Shown: positions 1 through 5,231, counted from the stretch's first letter. The stretch: DNA of 5,231 nucleotides from Candidatus Gastranaerophilales bacterium (GCA_947628355.1 CANQZO010000138.1:1-5231), one strand, 5' to 3'. The notes: generated by a model not told the origin, from the letters alone. Translations and numbers: made by a program.

Positions 1-457
1 CGACTCTTTGCTGCTGACCGCCCGACATCTGGTTTGGCATATGGTCTTCCCGTTTTTCAAGACCTACTATTTTTAATGCTTTCCTTGCTCTTTCATGCCG
101 TTCTTCTTCGGGGATTCCTTTATATATCATCGGCAGTTCCACGTTATCAAGGGCGGAAGTTCTGGGAATTAAATTAAATCCTTGAAATACAAACCCTAAT
201 TTTACGTTTCTTATATCGGAAAGTTCATCGGGAGTTAAAGATAAAACGTCAACACCGTCTAAATGATAACTGCCAGAGTTTGGTTTATCTAAAGTACCGA
301 GCATATTCATGCACGTTGATTTTCCGCTTCCCGATGTTCCCATTATTGCAACAAATTCGCCTTCTTCAATGTTCAATGAAATATCATCAAGCGCATTAAA
401 ACTCTCATCGCCTGTTTGGTATGTTTTTATTGCGTGTTTTACTTCAATAAGACTCAT
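1..457 (-). CDS. macB: MacB-like ABC transporter ATP-binding domain (partial, C-terminus beyond window)
   Basis: This is the ATPase of a MacAB-type efflux pump, acting at the cytoplasmic face of the inner membrane. The first 152 residues are present, read from an ATG at 457-455 (protein start MSLIEVKHAIKTY), and the frame runs off the left edge without a stop. Visible motifs are Walker A GTSGSGKST (residues 40-48), a Q-loop in FVFQGFNLI (Gln92) and the ABC signature SGGQQQR (145-151). Walker B and the H-loop lie outside. The spacing and the wording around the motifs match the MacB/LolD/YknY branch. The start follows the macA stop after one base and has no well-placed Shine-Dalgarno sequence (a GAGGG lies about 15 bases upstream), so translation is probably coupled to macA. 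The window cannot show whether the ATPase is fused to its four-helix permease, as in E. coli MacB, or is a separate protein. LolD is the main alternative, but the adjacent macA and tolC argue for MacB. Confidence 0.93.
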   Translation of the reverse strand, partial: MSLIEVKHAIKTYQTGDESFNALDDISLNIEEGEFVAIMGTSGSGKSTCMNMLGTLDKPNSGSYHLDGVDVLSLTPDELSDIRNVKLGFVFQGFNLIPRTSALDNVELPMIYKGIPEEERHERARKALKIVGLEKREDHMPNQMSGGQQQRV

Positions 458-458
458 A

Positions 459-1595
459 TTACAGTCTTGGCACCCTCATTTGTTCTTTTTTTCCGCTCAT
501 GGTTTTGCTTACGTAGACTCTGTCGCCCTCTTTTACTTCGTTTGATATGATTTCTGTGTATGAGTCATTGCTTACTCCCGTTTCTATATTTATTCTTACG
601 GGTTTGCCTTTCTTTTCTATCCAAATACCTTTATGCTCGTACTTTTGCTTATTATCTGCCGTTGTGAATTTTAACGCAGCATTGGGAACAGTTAAAACAT
701 TTTCTTTTTTATCCGTTATTATTGATACATTTGCAGTCATGCCCGGCATGAGTTTGCCCTCATCATTTTCAACTTCAATGATAACGGTATATGTTACAAC
801 GTTAGATTCAGTGGTAGGGGATAATCTTACCTGAATAACTTTGCCGTAAAAAGTGCTGTCGGGGTAGCCGTCAAGTGTGTATTCAACTTCCTGCCCCTCT
901 TTAACCTTACCGATATCCGCTTCCGATACGCTTGTTTCAATACGCATTTTTGTTAAATCTTCCGCAACTTGGAACAGTGTGGGAGTTTGAAAACTTGCCG
1001 CAACGGTTTGTCCTACTTCTACTTGTTTTGATATTACTATTCCTTTTACGGGTGAAATAATTTTCGTATATCTCATATTCGCTGATGCTGTAGCATAACT
1101 TGCTTGTGCCTGCATTATTGACGCTTTTGCCGCTGCGACTTGTGCTATATCCGATTTATATGCGGATTCGGCGGAATCTAAATCATTTTTTGATACTAAA
1201 TTTCTTCCGTAAAGATTTTTGTATCTGTTATATGTTTTTGTATCATAGTCCAATTGAGCCTGATTCTTAGCTAAAGTAGCTTTTGCGTTATTAATGTTTG
1301 CCGTTGCCTGCTGAAGCTGTGCTTCAAATAATGAAGTATCTATTTGAGCTAATAACTGTCCTTTTTCAACTTCCGAATTGTAATCAACATAAATATCACT
1401 TATTAATCCTGATACCTGAGAACCGATATCAACTGTGTTTACAGGTTCAATTGTTCCTGTTGCTTCCACTATTTGAGTTATTGTTCTTAATTTTACAGGA
1501 GCTGTTGTGTACTTAACTTTTCCGCCTTTTTTATTAATTATAAAAGGAAGTGCAATAACCAATATTATTAAAATAAGTATTATTATTTTCTTCAT
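459..1595 (-). CDS. macA: MacA-like periplasmic adaptor (HlyD/RND-type membrane fusion protein)
   Basis: This 378-aa periplasmic adaptor links an inner-membrane MacB transporter to a TolC-type channel; its length is close to E. coli MacA (about 370 aa). One N-terminal hydrophobic segment (about residues 4-20, with Lys2-Lys3 before it) anchors it in the inner membrane. Next come the first half of the lipoyl-like domain (about 55-88, with VDIGSQVSGLI), an Ala/Gln-rich alpha-helical hairpin (about 89-175), the second lipoyl half (SPVKGIV...GQTV, 181-198), a beta-barrel domain (about 215-295, starting near VSEADIGKVKEGQEV and including LMPGMTANV) and a membrane-proximal domain (about 298-365, starting VLTVPNAAL). 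The MacA-type wording GSQVSG, GQTV and VSEAD separates it from RND-pump adaptors such as AcrA. The ATG at 1595-1593 overlaps the tolC stop by one base (TAATG), with GGGAG seven bases upstream. The stop at 461-459 lies one base before macB. The substrate cannot be read from sequence; macrolides, peptides, lipids or toxins are all possible in this family. Confidence 0.95.
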   Translation of the reverse strand: MKKIIILILIILVIALPFIINKKGGKVKYTTAPVKLRTITQIVEATGTIEPVNTVDIGSQVSGLISDIYVDYNSEVEKGQLLAQIDTSLFEAQLQQATANINNAKATLAKNQAQLDYDTKTYNRYKNLYGRNLVSKNDLDSAESAYKSDIAQVAAAKASIMQAQASYATASANMRYTKIISPVKGIVISKQVEVGQTVAASFQTPTLFQVAEDLTKMRIETSVSEADIGKVKEGQEVEYTLDGYPDSTFYGKVIQVRLSPTTESNVVTYTVIIEVENDEGKLMPGMTANVSIITDKKENVLTVPNAALKFTTADNKQKYEHKGIWIEKKGKPVRINIETGVSNDSYTEIISNEVKEGDRVYVSKTMSGKKEQMRVPRL

Positions 1596-3004
1596 TATCT
1601 TTCTCCCATTGCGGTTTGCAGGTTCGTTAATGCTACGTTGTAATTATAAATATTTTGAACATAATCTCTTTGGGCATTATTATAGTTTTCTTTTGCGTCC
1701 TGCAATTCAATAAAATTACCTAAACCTACTTCGTATCTTGCGTCTGCAAGTTCGTAATTTTCAAGAGTCTGTTTAACTCTTGTCTGCATTAAAGGTATGT
1801 TCTTTTCTAGCTGTATCATATTTATATATGCTTTTTGAACTTCAAAATATATGTTCTGCTTGACTAAATCAACATTTCTTTTTGCTATTTCAAGCTGTGA
1901 TTGACTTTCTTTTATTCTCAATCTTGTTTCCATTATGTTTAAATTGCTTGTTGACAGATATGCTCCTATATTAAACCCGTTTGTTGAATAAATTGTATTA
2001 TTCGCCCAGTTATAGCCGACTTGTCCCGTTAAATTAGGAAAATACTCTTTTTTAGTATATTTTAACGCTTCATTTACCGCATCTTTTGTTGCTTCCATTG
2101 ATAATAAATCGGGGCGGTTTTTATATGCTATTTCAATAGATTCTTCAAGTGTATGAGGATATTTGGTAAATTTATAATTCTCAAGTATATTTGTTTTTTC
2201 AACCTGCATTGTCAATACAGCCTCTTTAGGCTCTATTGTTCCGTCATCTTTTGTCGTTGTATTTGCTATGTTTATTAAATTTACTTCCGCATAATTATTT
2301 TTAAAGTTAAATGTTTCAGTGTTTTCAATTTGATACTCGGGAGCATTCGGGATATACATTGCATTATTTAAAGCAACAATCGAGTTTTGATATATGTTTT
2401 CGGCATTAATCAGGCTTATCTTTGCGTCGCTTAAGTATACCTCTTGGTTTACAAGGTCTATTTTAGAAACTAAACCCTCGTCAAAAAAGGCTTTTGTTCT
2501 GTTATATTGTCTTTCGTTTACTGCTACATTGGCTTTTTGAATATCTACATTAGCTTTAGCGGCTAATACCCCATAGTATGCCGATTTTACATTATTTGCA
2601 GTGTTTAATATTGAATTTTCAAGATCAAATTCCGCTGCTATTTTATAAAATTTCTGCATTTTAACTTGCGAAAAAACTTTGCCGAAGCTGTATATTAGTT
2701 GGTTTAAATATACGGAAGCGGAGTAATTTTTATTATTGGTGGTGCGGTATCTTGTTTCGGTATTATTGTAATCATAACCTCCCGAAGCGCCGATTGAGGG
2801 AAAATAACTTGCTTTGCTCTGTCCTACCCTTGCTTTATAAAGCTCAACATACTCTTTATAAATTCCGACTTCGGGGCTGTTTTGTATTGCAAGTTCTATA
2901 CAGTCATTAACATTCAGCGTTGAACCCTGCGTTATTTCTTCTATTGCATAAGATTTACAGCTTAGTGCAAAAAATATTAAAATTAATACACATATTTTTT
3001 TCAT
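1595..3004 (-). CDS. tolC: TolC-family outer-membrane efflux channel
   Basis: This 469-aa outer-membrane factor should trimerise into the exit duct of the efflux pump. The N-terminus is an export signal (MKK followed by a hydrophobic core to about residue 14). Cleavage could be at SYA|IEE (after residue 20) by signal peptidase I, or before Cys16 if ALSC acts as a lipobox. Two OEP repeats are visible. The first starts near LNVNDCIELAIQNSPEV (30-46), with FPSIGASGGY and the YLNQLIYSFGK strand/turn (99-109) followed by long helices. The second starts near TLEESIEIAYKNRPDL (285-300), with YFPNLTGQVGYNW (321-333) and helices ending in ARYEVGLGNFIELQDAK (422-438), a typical C-terminal TolC signature. 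The linker between repeats (about 221-284) looks longer than usual. It is the first gene of the tolC-macA-macB operon and has a TATAAT box 25 bases upstream, but no clear Shine-Dalgarno. Assignment to the family is firm; orthology to E. coli TolC itself is not implied by the symbol. Confidence 0.94.
   Translation of the reverse strand: MKKICVLILIFFALSCKSYAIEEITQGSTLNVNDCIELAIQNSPEVGIYKEYVELYKARVGQSKASYFPSIGASGGYDYNNTETRYRTTNNKNYSASVYLNQLIYSFGKVFSQVKMQKFYKIAAEFDLENSILNTANNVKSAYYGVLAAKANVDIQKANVAVNERQYNRTKAFFDEGLVSKIDLVNQEVYLSDAKISLINAENIYQNSIVALNNAMYIPNAPEYQIENTETFNFKNNYAEVNLINIANTTTKDDGTIEPKEAVLTMQVEKTNILENYKFTKYPHTLEESIEIAYKNRPDLLSMEATKDAVNEALKYTKKEYFPNLTGQVGYNWANNTIYSTNGFNIGAYLSTSNLNIMETRLRIKESQSQLEIAKRNVDLVKQNIYFEVQKAYINMIQLEKNIPLMQTRVKQTLENYELADARYEVGLGNFIELQDAKENYNNAQRDYVQNIYNYNVALTNLQTAMGER
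1603..1607 (-). promoter_or_regulatory. Shine-Dalgarno for macA inside the tolC 3' end
   Basis: GGGAG on the minus strand lies seven bases before the macA ATG, within the last codons of tolC. It supports the chosen macA start. With the TAATG stop/start overlap it suggests that ribosomes finishing tolC can reinitiate on macA. Confidence 0.75.
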
Positions 3005-3029
3005 TTTAATAATTTCTGTTTTTAAAAAT

Positions 3030-3035
3030 ATTATA
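3030..3035 (-). promoter_or_regulatory. Probable -10 box for the tolC-macA-macB operon
   Basis: A consensus TATAAT on the minus strand, in the context AAGGTATAATA, lies in the 64-bp gap between the DedA-like gene and tolC. Transcription would start near 3023, giving a leader of about 19 bases. No good -35 is visible at the expected distance (only T/A-rich sequence such as TTTTTA at 3053-3058). The same AGGTATAATA string precedes the glycosyltransferase gene. Read-through from the DedA-like gene, which has the same orientation, remains possible. Confidence 0.5.
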
Positions 3036-3068
3036 CCTTATATAACGATAATTAAAAATAAAGGTTCA

Positions 3069-3647
3069 TTAATTCTTAATTAAAGATTTTCTTTTTTTAT
3101 ATAAAATGATGAAAAATAGTATAATTACAAGGGTTACGGCAATTATAACAAGCTCAATATATTGTTTTATTGCTTCACCGAACAACATTAAAACGATACT
3201 TACTATCAAAAATCTTAAACCTCTGCCAAAAAAACTTGCAATCATAAATTTAATAAAATTCATACTTAAAATACCGCTTGCAATTGTAAATACTTTATAA
3301 GGTATAGGTGTAAAAGCGGAAAAGAAAACGGCAAGAGTTCCGTATTTGTTGTAAAGTGCTTCTACCGCTTCAAATTTTTCTTTACCGCCTTTTCTAAAGA
3401 ACCAGTTAAATGCAGGACGTCCGCCCCAGTAGCCTATAGCATATCCTATTACACCGCCGAATGCTGAAGCGATTGTACAAATTAAGGCATAAAACAGTGC
3501 CTTGGCAGGCTGTGCTAAATCCATTGCTATTAACAAAAAATCAGGCGGCGGTACAAGAAAAAAACTTTCTATAAATGAATTTAGTGCTAAACCTTGCACC
3601 CCCATTGATTGAAAAAAATCGTTCATTTTTATAAAAATTTCGTGCAT
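3069..3647 (-). CDS. DedA/VTT-domain (SNARE-associated) membrane protein, YqaA type (COG1238)
   Basis: This is a 192-aa polytopic inner-membrane protein of the DedA superfamily. Visible family features are FIESFFLVPPPDFLLIA (25-41), with an acidic residue in the first membrane-inserted segment and the PPPD turn; the Gly-rich GGVIGYAIGYWGGR (64-77); and FTPIPYKVFTIASG (112-125), the equivalent of the DedA F-x-R-x-x-P re-entrant motif in the YqaA branch, where Lys replaces the usual Arg; then GRGLRF (141-146). Hydrophobic segments lie at about 18-42, 50-74, 103-125, 130-158 and 162-184, with a basic tail KKRKSLIKN. DedA proteins are linked to membrane homeostasis and lipid-carrier (undecaprenyl phosphate, phosphatidylethanolamine) translocation; the YqaA branch is poorly characterised, so the substrate is unknown here. 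The start at 3647 is supported by AGAGGT five bases upstream; the in-frame Met8 lacks this. It is divergent from the glycosyltransferase gene and lies 64 bp upstream of tolC. Confidence 0.9.
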   Translation of the reverse strand: MHEIFIKMNDFFQSMGVQGLALNSFIESFFLVPPPDFLLIAMDLAQPAKALFYALICTIASAFGGVIGYAIGYWGGRPAFNWFFRKGGKEKFEAVEALYNKYGTLAVFFSAFTPIPYKVFTIASGILSMNFIKFMIASFFGRGLRFLIVSIVLMLFGEAIKQYIELVIIAVTLVIILFFIILYKKRKSLIKN

Positions 3648-3651
3648 ATCT

Positions 3652-3657
3652 ACCTCT
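3652..3657 (-). promoter_or_regulatory. Shine-Dalgarno for the DedA-like gene
   Basis: AGAGGT on the minus strand, with about five bases between its GG and the ATG at 3647. It decides the start in favour of residue 1 over the downstream Met8. Confidence 0.75.
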
Positions 3658-3669
3658 TTTTATAAAAAA

Positions 3670-3678
3670 ATTTTATCA
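3670..3678 (-). promoter_or_regulatory. Possible extended -10 promoter for the DedA-like gene
   Basis: TGATAAAAT on the minus strand fits an extended -10 (TG-n-TAAAAT, hexamer at 3670-3675). Transcription would start near 3663, about 16 bases before the ATG. No conventional -35 is present: the -35 position is occupied by the -10 box of the divergent glycosyltransferase promoter. The AT-rich context makes chance matches likely. Confidence 0.35.
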
Positions 3679-3692
3679 TGAATATTTTTAGG

Positions 3693-3698
3693 TATAAT
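3693..3698 (+). promoter_or_regulatory. Possible -10 box for the glycosyltransferase gene
   Basis: A perfect TATAAT in the context TTAGGTATAATAAA, 16 bases before the start codon. The start site would fall near 3705, leaving a leader of only about 10 bases that begins at the Shine-Dalgarno. No recognisable -35 lies 16-18 bases upstream (ATTTTA/TTTTAT). The flanking AGGTATAATA is identical to that at the tolC promoter, which supports real use. Confidence 0.45.
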
Positions 3699-3704
3699 AA
3701 ATTT

Positions 3705-3709
3705 GAGGT
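3705..3709 (+). promoter_or_regulatory. Shine-Dalgarno for the glycosyltransferase gene
   Basis: GAGGT with six bases between its GG and the ATG at 3715. It supports that start. Confidence 0.75.
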
Positions 3710-3714
3710 AAAAA

Positions 3715-4791
3715 ATGAGCGTAAAAGTTTCCGTTATTATTCCCGTTTATAATGTGGAAAAATATATCCGTCAAACGCTTGACAGCGTGGTAAATCAGAC
3801 TTTTAAAGATATTGAAATCATTATTGTTGATAATAAATCTACTGATAAAACTCTTGAAATTATTAATGAATATGCAAAAAAAGATGACAGATTTGTAATA
3901 TACAAAAACAGTGAAAACTTAAAACAGGGTATTGCAAGAAATTTCGGAGTCCAAATGGCGCGCGGTCAATATATATTCTTTATTGACGGCGATGATTATA
4001 TGGAGCTTAACGCTATAGAACGGCTTTATGATAAAATAACCGAAACTGATGCAGATATTACGCTTTGCACTTGGAATCAGTTTGATGACGCAACGGGCAA
4101 AATAGATAAAAACCACGTCTATGCTAAATTAAAGCAAATTCCCGCCGAGTTTGATAATAAAACATTTAATTGGCGCGATATTAAATATTCTGTTTTCTGG
4201 CAGACATCAGTGCCTTGGGATAAAATGTACCGCCGTGATTTTCTTATTAAAAAAGATGTTAAATTCCCCGGAGGCACATTTTTTGAAGATAATGTTTTTG
4301 TTTATGACGCTTTATTTAAAGCGGATAAACTGTCTGTTTTGCGTGAGGATTTAATTTTTTACCGTTGTAACAGAAAAAATGCCGTTACTAATTCCAGAAA
4401 TCATATTTTCTTTGATTATTTAAAAATTTTTAATTTAATCGGTGATAATCTGAAAAAAATTAATTTGTTTGACGAAATGAAATATTATTACTGGGATTAT
4501 AAAGTAATAACGCTGTATTGGTGGTTTATGAAAATACACCTGCCTTATAAACGCAAGTTTTTTAATATGATGAAATATGATTTTAAACATCTTGGCATAA
4601 ATGAAGAAGATAAAGAATTTGTGCGCAACAGAACTCTGTTTTTAATAGACAGATTTACCAAACTGCCGTTTTTTATCTATTATCCGCTATTTTTTTTCTG
4701 GGATAAAATATTCAGAATAGAACGCGGAGTAAAAAATTATGCACTCGTATTCTTTTCAACTTTTGAAAAATGGTATGATTATAAAAAATAA
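3715..4791 (+). CDS. Family 2 (GT-A fold) glycosyltransferase, likely surface polysaccharide/LPS type
   Basis: This 358-aa protein should transfer a sugar from a nucleotide-sugar donor to a glycan or lipid acceptor. The N-terminal GT-A domain is clear: VSVIIPVYNVEKYIRQTLDSV (5-25) forms the first strand and helix, IIIVDNKSTDKT (35-46) is the nucleotide-binding segment, and GIARNFGVQMARGQYIFFIDGDD (72-94) ends in the metal-binding DxD-type motif DGDD (91-94). Further on, WDKMYRRDFL (168-177) and FPGGTFFEDN (184-193) match the acceptor-side region of LPS-type GT2 enzymes, with the Glu191-Asp192 pair in the position of the usual catalytic base. The C-terminal 150 residues are rich in Tyr, Trp, Phe and Lys, with an aromatic-hydrophobic stretch at 316-333 (KLPFFIYYPLFFFWDKIF) that may lie at the membrane. 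In most relatives the second segment reads VDDGS; here it is VDNKS. No other glycan genes are in the window, so the product is unknown. The gene is probably transcribed alone; its stop abuts the radA stop. Confidence 0.92.
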   Translation: MSVKVSVIIPVYNVEKYIRQTLDSVVNQTFKDIEIIIVDNKSTDKTLEIINEYAKKDDRFVIYKNSENLKQGIARNFGVQMARGQYIFFIDGDDYMELNAIERLYDKITETDADITLCTWNQFDDATGKIDKNHVYAKLKQIPAEFDNKTFNWRDIKYSVFWQTSVPWDKMYRRDFLIKKDVKFPGGTFFEDNVFVYDALFKADKLSVLREDLIFYRCNRKNAVTNSRNHIFFDYLKIFNLIGDNLKKINLFDEMKYYYWDYKVITLYWWFMKIHLPYKRKFFNMMKYDFKHLGINEEDKEFVRNRTLFLIDRFTKLPFFIYYPLFFFWDKIFRIERGVKNYALVFFSTFEKWYDYKK

Positions 4792-4801
4792 TTATTTTTT
4801 A
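4782..4801. repeat. Perfect 20-bp AT palindrome at the convergent gene junction; possible weak bidirectional terminator
   Basis: The sequence is perfectly self-complementary over 20 bp (half-site TAAAAAATAA), centred between bases 4791 and 4792. Each half encodes Lys-Lys-stop of its own gene, so the glycosyltransferase ends DYKK and RadA ends VSKK. As RNA from either side it could pair A-tract with U-tract and ends in U residues, which resembles a terminator, but the stem has no G-C pair, so termination strength is doubtful. It could also arise simply because two AAA-AAA-TAA gene ends meet. Confidence 0.5.
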
Positions 4802-5231
4802 GAAACACACGCACTTATAGCGTCCATTAGCCTTGCAACTTCAATAATTTGTATATCATAATTTCCCTGCAGTTTTTTATTTTGTTTAGGAACGATAGCT
4901 TTTTTAAATCCTAATTTTTGTGCTTCATATATACGTTTTTCAAGATTTGATACATTTCTTATTTCGCCCGATAAGCTGATTTCACCTATGATTACGCAGT
5001 TCGGGTCAACTATGACATCACGGTAACACGTAGCAATTGCAAGTGCTATGCCTAAATCCGCAGCAGGTTCATCTATTTCAATCCCGCCTGTTACGTTTAC
5101 ATAAACGTCATGTTTTGAAAGATTTAAACCAATTCGTTTTTCAAGCACGGCAATAATTTGCAAGAGTCTGTTAAATTCCGTTCCCGTTGAAACCCGCCTT
5201 GGCGATGGATATGATGTTGCTCCGACTAATG
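4792..5231 (-). CDS. radA: RadA (Sms) DNA recombination/repair protein, C-terminal part (5' end beyond window)
   Basis: The last 145 residues of RadA, a RecA-related, DnaB-like ATPase that promotes branch migration and processing of recombination intermediates. The frame is open to the right edge; the first full codons read LVGATSYPSPRRVSTG, then EFNRLLQIIAVLEKRIGL, which is the typical RadA boundary into the C-terminal Lon-protease-like domain. That domain follows: DVYVNVTGGIEIDEPAADLG, then VIIGEISLSGEIRNVSNLEKRI and the closing GFKKAIVPKQNKK. The zinc finger, Walker A and KNRFG motifs would be encoded beyond the window. A TTG at 5163 could be misread as a start, but conserved RadA residues continue upstream of it. 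Around the position of the Lon catalytic serine the sequence reads PAADL, so proteolytic activity is not expected, as is usual for RadA. The stop directly abuts that of the convergent glycosyltransferase gene. Confidence 0.95.
   Translation of the reverse strand, partial: LVGATSYPSPRRVSTGTEFNRLLQIIAVLEKRIGLNLSKHDVYVNVTGGIEIDEPAADLGIALAIATCYRDVIVDPNCVIIGEISLSGEIRNVSNLEKRIYEAQKLGFKKAIVPKQNKKLQGNYDIQIIEVARLMDAISACVSKK

Noticed and set aside
309..1713. Plus-strand open frames at 309-545, 547-834, 1298-1516 and 1507-1713
   Set aside because: They lie antisense to the strongly recognisable macB, macA and tolC genes, and their proteins show no family features.
3069..3083. Small hairpin (TTAATT, three-base loop, AATTAA) at the end of the DedA-like gene
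   Set aside because: The stem is only six A-T pairs, overlaps the stop codon and is not followed by a T-run on the minus strand, so it is not a credible terminator.
3106..3300. Plus-strand 64-aa open frame within the DedA-like gene
   Set aside because: It is antisense to a well-supported membrane protein; its hydrophobic character mirrors the coding bias of the opposite strand.
3657..3676. Overlapping A/T palindromes (TTTTTATAAAAA and the ATAAAA/TTTTAT pair) in the divergent intergenic region
   Set aside because: They are low-complexity A/T runs expected by chance in such sequence, with no repeat elsewhere in the window to suggest an operator.
3919..4354. Minus-strand 3919-4116 and plus-strand 4151-4354 open frames inside the glycosyltransferase gene
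   Set aside because: They overlap conserved GT2 motifs in the true frame and have no recognisable product or ribosome-binding site.
1..5231. Search by eye for CRISPR repeats, tRNA genes, insertion-sequence ends, attachment sites and riboswitches
   Set aside because: No spaced direct repeats, cloverleaf-like segments, transposase motifs or structured long leaders were seen, and the largest gap between genes is 67 bp.

Overview
This window is an AT-rich stretch of bacterial chromosome with densely packed genes. The presence of a TolC-type outer-membrane channel and a periplasmic adaptor shows a two-membrane (diderm) envelope. The AT-rich codon choice and the sequence style would fit a host-associated diderm such as a gut Gastranaerophilales (Melainabacteria) member, but this is only an impression; nothing in the window fixes the taxon.

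Layout from left to right. Positions 1-3004 (minus strand) hold a tripartite efflux operon, transcribed in the order tolC-like (1595-3004), macA-like (459-1595), macB-like (1-457, cut by the window edge). The tolC stop and macA start overlap by one base, and macA and macB are separated by one base. A TATAAT box lies just upstream of tolC. Positions 3069-3647 (minus) encode a 192-aa DedA/VTT-family membrane protein of the YqaA (COG1238) type. A 67-bp divergent intergenic region (3648-3714) separates it from a family 2 glycosyltransferase on the plus strand (3715-4791). The glycosyltransferase converges with, and directly abuts, the C-terminal part of radA (4792 to the right edge, minus). The two stop codons touch at the centre of a perfect 20-bp AT palindrome.

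How the genes work together: the TolC, MacA and MacB homologues should form one envelope-spanning pump in which MacB hydrolyses ATP, MacA bridges the periplasm and the TolC-like channel opens to the outside. The DedA-like protein and the glycosyltransferase are also envelope-related, but nothing ties them mechanistically to the pump. RadA is a housekeeping recombination protein on a separate transcription unit.

No tRNA, rRNA, CRISPR, insertion sequence or riboswitch was seen, and there is no gene-free stretch longer than 67 bp. I found no convincing evidence of an undescribed system. The points worth a second look are small: the junction palindrome, the divergent promoter arrangement, the possible lipoprotein signal and the linker insertion of the TolC homologue, and the substituted nucleotide-binding motif of the glycosyltransferase.
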